Of a stretch of DNA of 64,000 bases, positions 1-7,667 are shown in pieces. Under the pieces are notes generated by a model. It was not told the origin of the DNA. It ran no database searches and was given only the letters and a program-made list of their open reading frames with translations. The DNA comes from Pseudarthrobacter sp. GA104 (GTDB taxonomy: Bacteria > Actinomycetota > Actinomycetes > Actinomycetales > Micrococcaceae), in NCBI RefSeq assembly GCF_009741265.1, contig NZ_WOWL01000001.1:3100001-3164000 (forward strand). Direction: 5' to 3'. A program made the translations under genes and the position numbers. Within the stretch, counting starts at the first letter, position 1, and each line of letters starts with the position of its first letter.

Positions 1-794
1 GCCTTGAGCCAGTCCGGGGCGGACTGCGGCGGAACGGCGTTGAGGACGTCGTAGTGCAGGTTCTCTTCGGTACCGGCGGCCAGGTCCCGGATAGTGGCTG
101 TCTGGCCGGCCGCGTCCACGGCAACCAGTTCGCTGTTGGTCCGCAGCTCGATGCCGTACTCGGCGATCTTGCGGTCAAGTTCCCGGTCCACCTCCGGGAC
201 ACCGAACACGGTGGGGTAGGGCTGCACCATCACCACGCGGATCCGGTCCAGGACACCCTGTTCCCGCCAGTAGTCGCAGGCCAGGTACATGGGTTTCTGG
301 CTTGCGCCGCCGCATTTGACGGGACCGGCGGGCATGGTGAAGACGGCCGTGCCGGACGTGAGGCCGCTCAACAGGGTCCAGGCCTTGGACGCCAGTTCGA
401 ACTCGTAGTGCGAGGCGCCGGCGGGCGAGTGCACGGCCTCGGCCAGGCCGGGCACGGCATCCCAGTCATACTGCAGGCCGGGGCACACCACCAGCTGTCC
501 GTAGGACACGGTGGAACCGGACGCCAGGGTGACGGTGTTCGCGTCCGTGTCCACACCGGCGGCGGCGTCGTGGATCCACGTCACGCCCTGGGGGATCACG
601 GACTCCTGCGACCGGACGGCCTCCGTTGCCTGCGCCCGGCCGCCGGCGATGTGGGAGAACAGCGGCTGGTAGAAGTGGTGGTCCTTGGGCTCCACGACGG
701 CCACGTCCTTGACCCCGTAGCGCTCCAGGCGGGCGGCAAGTGACACGCCGGCGTTGCCGCCGCCGATGATGACCACCTCGTGCTGCGCGGCCAC
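1..794 (-). CDS. sqr: Sulfide:quinone oxidoreductase-like FAD flavoprotein, partial (C-terminus outside window)
   Basis: The visible 264 residues are the N-terminal part of a flavoprotein of the sulfide:quinone oxidoreductase family, which oxidises sulfide and passes electrons to membrane quinone. Translation starts at GTG 794, 4 bases after the stop of the upstream DUF2945 gene, so the two probably form one transcript. The FAD-binding loop VVIIGGGNAG lies at residues 7-16. The SQR-type redox-cysteine stretch VKCGGASQKPMYLACDYW starts near residue 159 (C161). The second redox cysteine and the C-terminal amphipathic helices are beyond the left edge. A generic NAD(P)/FAD oxidoreductase is the alternative, but the CGGASQK signature favours SQR. 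No persulfide dioxygenase or rhodanese gene is visible next to it. Confidence 0.78.
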   Translation of the reverse strand, partial: MAAQHEVVIIGGGNAGVSLAARLERYGVKDVAVVEPKDHHFYQPLFSHIAGGRAQATEAVRSQESVIPQGVTWIHDAAAGVDTDANTVTLASGSTVSYGQLVVCPGLQYDWDAVPGLAEAVHSPAGASHYEFELASKAWTLLSGLTSGTAVFTMPAGPVKCGGASQKPMYLACDYWREQGVLDRIRVVMVQPYPTVFGVPEVDRELDRKIAEYGIELRTNSELVAVDAAGQTATIRDLAAGTEENLHYDVLNAVPPQSAPDWLK

Positions 795-798
795 CGTG

Positions 799-1005
799 CT
801 ACTTCTTTTCGGTCAGGGCGGAAGCCTTGTGCGCGGCCCGGGCTCCGGTCTTGGCCGACTCCACCACATACTGCGGCTCGTCCTCGCTGGCACGGTGGGT
901 GTTCCCGTCCAGTTCAAAGTCACTGGTCTTCTTTTCCACGATCCTGCCGTGCGTCTTGCCCTGCGGGGTGTTCCATTCCACGGACGTTCCCTTGCCCAAT
1001 GACAT
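799..1005 (-). CDS. DUF2945 (HVA1/hypervirulence-associated TUDOR-like) small protein
   Basis: A 68-residue protein beginning MSLGKGTSVEWNTPQGKTHG, typical of the DUF2945 family (about 60-70 residues, TUDOR-like fold). The conserved start is a glycine/tryptophan strand (GTSVEWNTPQGKTHGRI) followed by a Lys-rich strand. The C-terminus is rich in Ala and Lys. The molecular role of the family is not established; it is usually annotated as hypervirulence-associated from fungal work, which says little about bacteria. It sits 4 bases before the SQR-like gene and 8 bases after the metalloprotease gene stop region, all on the minus strand, so it may be part of that operon. Confidence 0.78.
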   Translation of the reverse strand: MSLGKGTSVEWNTPQGKTHGRIVEKKTSDFELDGNTHRASEDEPQYVVESAKTGARAAHKASALTEKK

Positions 1006-1013
1006 CTGTGCTC

Positions 1014-3410
1014 CTAGGTGGGGTTTGTGGTGGGAAGCGGCTCGGCTGCGGGAGCCGTGCCCCCAGTATCCGCCGTTGGGAGCGGTGTCTCAACGGGGGC
1101 GTACGACGGCGGCGCGTCGCCTGGCGCCGGCTGGGTCGCCGGGGCGGTGGCGGGCGCTGTCCCTGCCGGAGCGGTTGCGCCGGTTCCCGTGCCGGATGAG
1201 GCCGGGGCCGTTGGTGCCTGGGCTGGGCCTGGTTCCCCGGAAGGAGCAGGAGTGGCTTCCTGGGCGGAACTTTGTGTGGCGCTGGGATCCGCCTGGACGA
1301 TGGCCATGATCTGTGCCTTGTAGGAGGACAGGGTGGCCTGGATTTCGGAAAGCGGCACGTTCTGGATATTCCGGCCGTACTCGGCGATTTCTGCCCACAG
1401 CGCCTGAAGGGAGGCCATGCCCGCTTCGCTAAGCGGGCCATCCAAGGTGAGGACCAGCTGGCTGGCCAGTGCATAGGTAAGGCACTCTAAGCAGTTGTAG
1501 TTCGCCGCGGCGGAGAGGTTCTCCGGCACCACAACGTCGGCCTGGCCCACGATGAGGACCACCTGGAAGCCCACGGCCACGGCGGCGCACCCGCTGCAGC
1601 TGGCAAAGGCGTAGGCCTCATTCCTGGTATCAACGGGTTCACCGTCCTCGGCCCACACCAGAGCGAAGGCGACGCTGTAGGTCACGGACCCGTCGGTGGT
1701 GTTGACGGCCAGGGCCTGGTTGCCGCCCTCCTCGGGAGCTGCCGGTCTGTCAAAGGGGAACACCCAGGACGGAGCCTCTGAATTGGCGGTTCCTGCCGGA
1801 CCAGCCCCCGCGGGAGCGTCCACCGGCACCAGCACCATGCTCAACTGAGGGTTCTCCCGGGTGGGCTTTGCGGCGCCTTCGGGCCACAGGGCCACGGTCC
1901 GTCCGCTGCCGCCTTCCCGCAGCGCTGTGCCCGAGGCAGGCAGGACCGAAGCCGTCGCATCGGCCAACGTCCCGCGTTCGTACGGCTGCACCGGACGGTA
2001 CGTGCCGCCGTCGGGCCACCACGCCCACGCAAGCCCCGCCAGCAGTGCCGCCACTGCGCCCATCGCGGCAGTCCGCCGAAGTGCGTGTCCGCTCGTTTTC
2101 CGCCAGAGGCGGGTGACCAGCTGCCGCAGCAGCCGCACCAGGATGTAAAGCATGCCAACCATGGGAAGGGCCACGGCCGCAATGGCCAGGACGCGCACGG
2201 CGGCGCCGGCCAGGTCCCCGGCGCCAAGGCTCCCGGCGAGCAGCTCCTGCTGTTTGGCCGCACTGCTCCAGGCGGTGGCCAGGAGCCGGGGCAGGGCCAG
2301 CACCATCATGGCAAGGCTGAACAGCAGCAGCGGCACGGTGACCAGCACCCACAGGGTCACGACGGCGCGCGCCCACGGCTTGAGGACCCGGTTTTCCGGC
2401 CGTCCCCAGCGCCAGGGAAGCAGGCCCAGCAGGACGGGCCTGATGCGCTGGAAGAGGTCCGGCACGCCGGTAGCGTCGGCCAAAATGTGGTACCCGTCAA
2501 AGCGGACCAGAGGCAGCAGCTGCCTGACCATCTGCAGGATCTGGGTGACCACCACCAGCAGCAGGGCATCGAAGCCGGTAGCCCACCACAGTCCCATGAT
2601 GCCTACGGCAACAACGGCGTTGAAGTAAAGGCCGCCAAGGTCCGTGCGGATTCTGCCGCCGCGGCCCAGCCGGTAGGAATCCGTGACGTCCGTGAAGAAC
2701 GCCGGCCAGATAAGGTACAGGCCTGCACCCATGGCGCCGGGCGTGGCCCCGCCCCTGCGGGCAGCGGCGGCGTGCCCGAATTCGTGGAACCCCGCGGAAA
2801 GGATGGTGACGGCAAAAATCAACAGGAGCAGGACCGGGTTCTCAAACGCCTCGTGGGTGGCAGATCCCAGGCCCTTGACCATCAGCACCCACCAACAGGC
2901 AGCCAGGAATGCCAGGGTTACCAATACGACCACCAGCGGGTTGAACAGAACCGTGAAGGGTGCCGTGATTCTGCGGGTGCGTTCCGGGTCGGTCACTGTG
3001 TAGCGGAAGCGCATGCCCAGCAGCGGATCAGCCTTCCGGACCTCGGGCTGGGATCCGTCCGCAAGCCGCAGCAGGCCCAGCGGCAGCAGCTGTGAGTCCA
3101 TCAATGTGCGGACGTTGTCCGCGCTGATCAGCCTTCCGGACGCCTCGCTGGCGTGCCGGGCAACCTCCTCCTCCGTCCGTGTCCCGTCCACTGCCTCCAG
3201 CACCGCGAACAGCAGCGGCGTCAGTTGCAGGGTCTGGCCGTCGGCGCGGCGGACCAGCGATGGCGGCTCCCGGTAGCCGGATCCCTCGGAAGGCCCGATG
3301 AGCTGGACGCCGTCGGCCCGGGCGGGAGTGTGCAGCGGGTGGTCGCCGGTGGGCGCAGCGGACGACGGCGGGCCCGCCTGGGTGCGTGGCCCGCCGCTTG
3401 TGTGGGTCAT
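1014..3410 (-). CDS. PqqD-like/site-2-protease-like (M50) membrane zinc metalloprotease with C-terminal double-CxxC region
   Basis: A 798-residue multi-spanning protein. Residues about 45-120 look like a PqqD-type winged-helix peptide-recognition domain. A membrane block then carries HEFGH at 209-213 (the HExxH zinc site) and FDGYH at 304-308, matching the distal aspartate motif of site-2 proteases and the YydH-type putative peptide zinc metalloproteases. More helices run to about residue 465. The soluble C-terminus holds two CxxC pairs (C605/C608 and C640/C643) in a hydrophobic region that I know from other actinobacterial proteins but cannot assign a function. It ends in a long Pro/Ala/Thr-rich tail. 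It follows the repeat protein by 6 bases, so that protein is the obvious candidate substrate or cargo. No ABC transporter or radical SAM gene is adjacent. Confidence 0.75.
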   Translation of the reverse strand: MTHTSGGPRTQAGPPSSAAPTGDHPLHTPARADGVQLIGPSEGSGYREPPSLVRRADGQTLQLTPLLFAVLEAVDGTRTEEEVARHASEASGRLISADNVRTLMDSQLLPLGLLRLADGSQPEVRKADPLLGMRFRYTVTDPERTRRITAPFTVLFNPLVVVLVTLAFLAACWWVLMVKGLGSATHEAFENPVLLLLIFAVTILSAGFHEFGHAAAARRGGATPGAMGAGLYLIWPAFFTDVTDSYRLGRGGRIRTDLGGLYFNAVVAVGIMGLWWATGFDALLLVVVTQILQMVRQLLPLVRFDGYHILADATGVPDLFQRIRPVLLGLLPWRWGRPENRVLKPWARAVVTLWVLVTVPLLLFSLAMMVLALPRLLATAWSSAAKQQELLAGSLGAGDLAGAAVRVLAIAAVALPMVGMLYILVRLLRQLVTRLWRKTSGHALRRTAAMGAVAALLAGLAWAWWPDGGTYRPVQPYERGTLADATASVLPASGTALREGGSGRTVALWPEGAAKPTRENPQLSMVLVPVDAPAGAGPAGTANSEAPSWVFPFDRPAAPEEGGNQALAVNTTDGSVTYSVAFALVWAEDGEPVDTRNEAYAFASCSGCAAVAVGFQVVLIVGQADVVVPENLSAAANYNCLECLTYALASQLVLTLDGPLSEAGMASLQALWAEIAEYGRNIQNVPLSEIQATLSSYKAQIMAIVQADPSATQSSAQEATPAPSGEPGPAQAPTAPASSGTGTGATAPAGTAPATAPATQPAPGDAPPSYAPVETPLPTADTGGTAPAAEPLPTTNPT

Positions 3411-3416
3411 GGGTGC

Positions 3417-4097
3417 TTACTGCCGGAGGTCGGACTGCTGGTCGGCAGTGGCGTTGGCTTCGCCCTCGATGTGCTGGGAGATGATGGCATCCTGTTCGGC
3501 CACGGCGTATGCCTGGCTGTCGATGGAGCCGATGTTCGCGGCAACCGCGGCATCGATGGGCGCGGCCACGTTGGCGTTGGCGGCCACTGCGCCGTTGATC
3601 GGGGCCGCGATGTCCGCGTCGGCGGCAAGGTCCACGTTGACGTTGAGCAGGTCGCCGTCGAGTGCGGCGGCCGGGTCCACCGGCAGCGCGCCGACGTCCG
3701 GCAGGGCGGTGCCGGCCTCCGTAGTCCCGGTGCCCGCCGCGCCGTCCTCCACCGTGCCGTCGCCGACGGTGTCGTCCGACTGGTCGATGGTGCTGTCCTG
3801 GGCGGAAGCCGCATTGGCGTCAGCCACAATGCCCTGCTCGATCATCACCCCCTGGTCGGCCAGCGCCTGGGCCTCGGAGCCGTAGGAGAGGATGTTGGCG
3901 GACGCCGCGGCGTCGATCGGCGCGGCCACGTTGGCATTGGCGGCCACGGCGAGATCGATGGGTGCCGCCGCATCGATGCCAAGATCCAGGTCCGCATTCA
4001 GGTCAAGGACAGAGGCAACTTCCTTGTCCGGCAAAGCGGTTCCCTGTTCCGCCATTAGTTCGTCGTCGGTCAGGGGACGCATTTCTTCCATGCTCAC
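3417..4097 (-). CDS. Ala/Asp-rich protein with a large internal duplication, partner of the M50-like protease
   Basis: I do not recognise a named family. The start is taken as GTG 4097 because GGAGG lies 5 bases upstream (ATG 4091 is the alternative), giving 226 residues. An N-terminal leader-like stretch (MEEMRPLTDDELMAEQG) is followed by two copies of a roughly 70-residue unit at about 30-102 and 150-222, separated by an acidic Thr/Gly linker. Each unit contains APID or APIN followed by xAVAANANVAAPIDAA, and each is preceded by GTALPD. No signal peptide or membrane segment is seen, so any export must be by another route. Neither cysteines nor catalytic motifs occur in the repeat. It lies 6 bases before the membrane protease gene, suggesting a precursor/processing-enzyme pair. 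Confidence 0.65.
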   Translation of the reverse strand: MSMEEMRPLTDDELMAEQGTALPDKEVASVLDLNADLDLGIDAAAPIDLAVAANANVAAPIDAAASANILSYGSEAQALADQGVMIEQGIVADANAASAQDSTIDQSDDTVGDGTVEDGAAGTGTTEAGTALPDVGALPVDPAAALDGDLLNVNVDLAADADIAAPINGAVAANANVAAPIDAAVAANIGSIDSQAYAVAEQDAIISQHIEGEANATADQQSDLRQ

Positions 4098-4264
4098 AGA
4101 AACCTCCACGTACGGCGCTGGTTGGCCTGCCCCCAGCGGGCAGCCAGCGCCAGACAATAGTAAGCATGATTAGTGTTATTGGATACATCCGTGTCCAGCG
4201 CCGCCCATGGTGCGGCTTGGCGCAAGGTGACGGGCGACGGCGGAGGAGGGCCGCCGTCGTCCGC

Positions 4265-6844
4265 TCAGGTCCGTGCGCGCAAACGCTGGGCGGCGCCGGC
4301 AACCCTGTTGCACAAGGCCCAGTAGGCCACGCCTGCCGCCAGGGAGGCAGCCAGTGCGAGCGGAAGGCCCAGGCCCGCCAGCGGCGGGTAGACCAGCCAG
4401 TGGACGAGGTAGATGTGCATGGAGGCGCTGGCCAGCAGGACCGTCACGCGGCCCAGGGCCCGCGGCATGGGGAGGGCGGGCAGCCAGGCAAGCAGCAGGA
4501 TGCCGGCAATCACCGTGACGTCGCGGTTGGCGTCCTCGAAGAACCCCGGAACCGTGAGGACGGCCAGGGCGGAGACAATGCAGCGCTGGGCGAGGTTGCG
4601 GGACCGGGCCACCGCCCATCCGAGCGCGAAGAGCCACAGTGCGGGGACGGTGTACGGCACACCCGGCTCCACGAGTTCGTACCGGGTCAGGAGGCCGCCG
4701 CCGAACAGGATGAGCGGGAAAATGAACGGGAATCGGCGTTCCGCGCGGTGCAGCCACGGGATGGAGAGCAGGGCCGTCATGGCCAGCAGGATGTAGACGA
4801 TCACCTCGATGAACCAGAAATGCCACTGCGTGGTCACCTGCTCCGGCCCCAGGATGGCGTTGAGGAGCACGATGTTGACCAGGCCGTAGTGGTCGGTGAC
4901 CAGGTAGGCGAAGGCGATGAACACCATGCTGGGCACGGCGATCCGGGCCACGCTGGTGAGCTGCCGGCGCAGGCGGGGCAGCCTTTCGCCGGAGAGCTGG
5001 AAGCGTGCGAAGTTGAACCCGGCCGCGGCAATCAGCACGTGGGCCATGCCCTGCCAGTTGAACAGGCCGATGTGCGTGCCGGCGATCAGGAAGATTCCCA
5101 CGGCCCGGAGGACCAGGCTGGTGTCCGTGGGGGCAAAGAGCCGTGCGAGCCGGGTCCGGGCGGGCCGGCCCGGCCGGCGCGGCTCCAGGTCGCGGACCGG
5201 CGTGACATGCCAGTCCGGGGGCAGGTGGCCCAGGGCCTGCTCGAGCCGGACCGAGGCCGCCACGAAGGACAGGGAGTCGCCGCCGAGCGAGACGAACGTG
5301 TCCGTGTCCGCGATGTCCGTCTGCTCCAGCGTGTCCTCGTAGATGCGCCTGACGGTGTCCGGCCCGGCCCCGGTGCCCTGCGGCTCCTGCGGGGAGCGAC
5401 TGTCAGGGGTGCGGTTGTGCGGGGCCGCTTTGTCCGCGGCTGTTGCCGGGGCAGCCGCGTTGCCCGCGGCTTTTGCGGAGAGCGCTGCCACTGCCGGGTA
5501 GTCCACCTTGCCGGTGGCCAGGCGGGGAAGTTCCGCCACGGCATGGATGTCGACGGCGGCGCGCGGCAGGCCGAGGCCCTGGGCGAGGACTTTGGTGAGC
5601 AGCCGGGTGTCGTGGGTTCCCTCCACGGCGACGACGAGCCCCTGGTCCGTTCCGGCGCTCGCTGCGTGCACGCCGAGGTCCGCCAGGAGGCGTTCCACCT
5701 GGCCCAGGTCCACGCGCAGTCCCACGATCTTGACGAACCGGCTGCGCCGCCCGCGCACCTCGTAGAGGCCTGCGGCGTTCTTCACGGCGAGGTCGCCGGT
5801 GCGGAGCTCGGTGACGGTGCGGCCCTGTGCCAGGTCCTCCGGGGTCTCGGCATATCCCAGCATGACGTTGGGCCCGGTGTACACGAGCTCGCCGTCGGCC
5901 AGTCCGGGCACGGGTTCGATGAGGAAGTCTCCGCCGGGGACGGGCACGCCGATGGCGCCGGGATGGGCGGCGGCAAGGTCGGGCGGCAGGTACGCCATCC
6001 GGGCCGTGGCCTCCGTCTGGCCGTACATGACGAAGAGTTCCCAGCCCTGCCGGCGGCCCAGTTCCGCGTAGTGCCGGACGCTCTCCGGGGCGAGCCGGCC
6101 GCCGGCCTGGGTGACGTAGCGCAGGCTGGGCAGGTCCATGTCCGCGAAGCCCACGCGCTCCAGCAGCTCAAAGGTGTAGGGAACGGCGGCGAACGCCGTG
6201 GCACCTTCCCGCCGGAACAGCTCCCAGAAGCACGGATCCACCACCGACAGTCCGGTCAGGACCAGGCCGGCGCCGCGCAGCAGATGGCTGTTGATGACCG
6301 AGAGGCCGTAGCAGTAGGACATCGGCAAGGTGGTGGCGGCCCGGTCTTCAGCCGTGATTCGCAGGTACGTAGCGATGGACTCGGCGTTGGCCTGCAGGTT
6401 GGCGTGGGAGAGGCGCACCAGTTTGGGGGAGCCCGTGGAGCCGGACGTGCTGAGCAGGAGGGCAAGGTCCGGATGCAGGGTGTGGCCGGTTCCGGGCCGG
6501 CGTTCGTCCAGGACGCACTCGCCGTTCGCGGAGCGGACCACGACGTCGGGGTCGTAGGCCGCCACCAGGGATTCGAGGGCAGCCGGCTTGTCTTCCGGGA
6601 GGAGGATCAGCGGGTGGCCGGACGCCAGGGCGGCAAGGTAGGCCACCAGCGATTCGACGTCGTTGGACGCCGCAAGGGCGATGAGGCGCCGTTCAGTGCC
6701 CAGCCTCCGGGCAAAGCTGTCGACGCGGGCGGCCAGCTCCCGGTAGGTCAGCGTCAGCCCGTCGGCAAGGATGGCAGGCCGGTTTCCGTAGCGCGCAAGA
6801 TCGGCAGCGAAAGAAACCCGCGCGAAATCAAGCTGCGTGGTCAT
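4265..6844 (-). CDS. NRPS-like adenylation / carrier / membrane acyltransferase-3 fusion protein
   Basis: An 859-residue three-part enzyme. Residues 1-455 are an AMP-forming adenylation domain with STSGSTGSPK (132-141), YGQTEA (274-279), TGDLA (349-353) and the C-terminal catalytic lysine in ATGKVDY (K446). A carrier domain follows with LGGDSL at 520-525, whose serine takes phosphopantetheine. Residues from about 570 form an acyltransferase-3 membrane module with roughly ten helices. The layout implies activation of an amino or carboxylic acid, loading onto the built-in carrier and transfer to an acceptor at the membrane. The substrate cannot be read by eye. An iron-box-like palindrome sits 13 bases upstream of the ATG, so expression is probably repressed by iron. 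No other siderophore gene is adjacent. Confidence 0.85.
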   Translation of the reverse strand: MTTQLDFARVSFAADLARYGNRPAILADGLTLTYRELAARVDSFARRLGTERRLIALAASNDVESLVAYLAALASGHPLILLPEDKPAALESLVAAYDPDVVVRSANGECVLDERRPGTGHTLHPDLALLLSTSGSTGSPKLVRLSHANLQANAESIATYLRITAEDRAATTLPMSYCYGLSVINSHLLRGAGLVLTGLSVVDPCFWELFRREGATAFAAVPYTFELLERVGFADMDLPSLRYVTQAGGRLAPESVRHYAELGRRQGWELFVMYGQTEATARMAYLPPDLAAAHPGAIGVPVPGGDFLIEPVPGLADGELVYTGPNVMLGYAETPEDLAQGRTVTELRTGDLAVKNAAGLYEVRGRRSRFVKIVGLRVDLGQVERLLADLGVHAASAGTDQGLVVAVEGTHDTRLLTKVLAQGLGLPRAAVDIHAVAELPRLATGKVDYPAVAALSAKAAGNAAAPATAADKAAPHNRTPDSRSPQEPQGTGAGPDTVRRIYEDTLEQTDIADTDTFVSLGGDSLSFVAASVRLEQALGHLPPDWHVTPVRDLEPRRPGRPARTRLARLFAPTDTSLVLRAVGIFLIAGTHIGLFNWQGMAHVLIAAAGFNFARFQLSGERLPRLRRQLTSVARIAVPSMVFIAFAYLVTDHYGLVNIVLLNAILGPEQVTTQWHFWFIEVIVYILLAMTALLSIPWLHRAERRFPFIFPLILFGGGLLTRYELVEPGVPYTVPALWLFALGWAVARSRNLAQRCIVSALAVLTVPGFFEDANRDVTVIAGILLLAWLPALPMPRALGRVTVLLASASMHIYLVHWLVYPPLAGLGLPLALAASLAAGVAYWALCNRVAGAAQRLRART

Positions 6845-6856
6845 CCGGCAATCTTA

Positions 6857-6879
6857 TTAGTACAGCCTTACCTTACTAA
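6857..6879 (-). promoter_or_regulatory. IdeR/DtxR-type iron box upstream of the adenylation-acyltransferase gene
   Basis: On the minus strand the 19-mer TAAGGTAAGGCTGTACTAA matches the IdeR consensus TTAGGTTAGGCTAACCTAA at 14 of 19 positions by hand count. Outer arms TTAGTA and TACTAA extend it to a 23-bp palindrome. It lies 13-35 bases before the start codon, where bound repressor would block transcription. Confidence 0.6.
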
Positions 6880-6943
6880 AATCGGGCGTTAAGAAAAGCG
6901 GATGGAGAAATAAAAGGGGAGTGCCTGCTTCCGCGGAAATGCC

Positions 6944-7005
6944 CATCGACTGCTCCAATAACGTCGTTCCGGGGGCTCAAAAGGGCTTTATTGGAGCAGT
7001 CGATG
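6944..7005. repeat. 62-bp palindromic repeat, copy 1
   Basis: Perfect 18-bp arms (CATCGACTGCTCCAATAA and its complement) enclose a 26-base centre. The copy at 7591-7652 has the same total length, the same outer arms and similar centre sequence. The pair brackets the SRPBCC gene. No ORF lies inside. Confidence 0.8.
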
Positions 7006-7127
7006 AACCACGAGGGTGAGCTTTCCGGCAGCGTCTTGACAGCCCAAAGCCGTCGGGCCAAGCTGGCGCTGTGCCTACCTGCCGGCCGAGCCGGGCCGGC
7101 ACCAGGCCGTTGTCCAAGGAGAATCCA

Positions 7128-7580
7128 ATGCCTGTTGTGGAAGAAACCGTCGTCATTCCCCGGCCGCAGCAGGAGGTCTTTGACTTCCTGTCGAAATTCG
7201 AGAACATCGCCGTCTACGATTCCTCGGTCACCTCGTCCGGGCAGATCGGTGACGGCCCGCTGGGCGTGGGTTCACGGGGCCGCGGAACCAGCAAGATCAT
7301 GGGGCGGCAGTTCGACTGGACCGCCGAAATCACTGAGTTTGATCCGCCCCGGCGCATGGTGTCCCGTTCCGTCGAGGGCAAGCTGGACTTCACCATTACC
7401 ATCACGCTCGAACCGGCCGACGGCGGCACCCGCGTCACCGAGCGCATCGAGGCCGCGTCCGGCCTGGGCGGCATCTTTGGCAAGCTGGCCGACCCGCTGG
7501 TGGAACGGGCCCAGGGAAGGACCGTCCGCGCCAATCTCGAAACGCTGGCCGAGTGGCTGGCGGAGCATCCACAGTCCTGA
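7128..7580 (+). CDS. SRPBCC-family (START-like) polyketide cyclase/dehydrase-type protein
   Basis: A 150-residue protein starting MPVVEETVVIPRPQQEVFDF. ATG 7128 is chosen because AAGGAG lies 7 bases upstream; the frame is open further upstream without a better site. The pattern is that of the SRPBCC helix-grip fold: first strand, helix with VFDFLSKFENIAVYD, then strands ending GGTRVTERIE and a long C-terminal helix. Such proteins bind hydrophobic ligands in a central cavity; most bacterial singletons have no known ligand. No catalytic residues can be proposed. It stands alone between two 62-bp palindromic repeats, divergent from the acyltransferase gene and convergent with the peptidase gene. 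Confidence 0.8.
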   Translation: MPVVEETVVIPRPQQEVFDFLSKFENIAVYDSSVTSSGQIGDGPLGVGSRGRGTSKIMGRQFDWTAEITEFDPPRRMVSRSVEGKLDFTITITLEPADGGTRVTERIEAASGLGGIFGKLADPLVERAQGRTVRANLETLAEWLAEHPQS

Positions 7581-7590
7581 GCGGTTTCCC

Positions 7591-7652
7591 CATCGATTGC
7601 TCCGAAAACGCCGTTTTGGAGGCTCTAAACGGCAATATCGGAGCAGTCGATG
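7591..7652. repeat. 62-bp palindromic repeat, copy 2
   Basis: Arms CATCGATTGCTCCGA (7591-7605) and TCGGAGCAGTCGATG (7638-7652) pair with one mismatch. It begins 10 bases after the SRPBCC stop and ends 15 bases before the peptidase stop, so it could act as a bidirectional terminator. It is clearly related to 6944-7005. Confidence 0.75.
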
Positions 7653-7667
7653 GCGTACGGCGTCGTC

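Noticed and set aside
3962..6892. 976-residue open frame on the plus strand
   Set aside because: It is exactly antisense to the adenylation-acyltransferase gene, has low-complexity composition and no domain; the minus-strand motifs are decisive.
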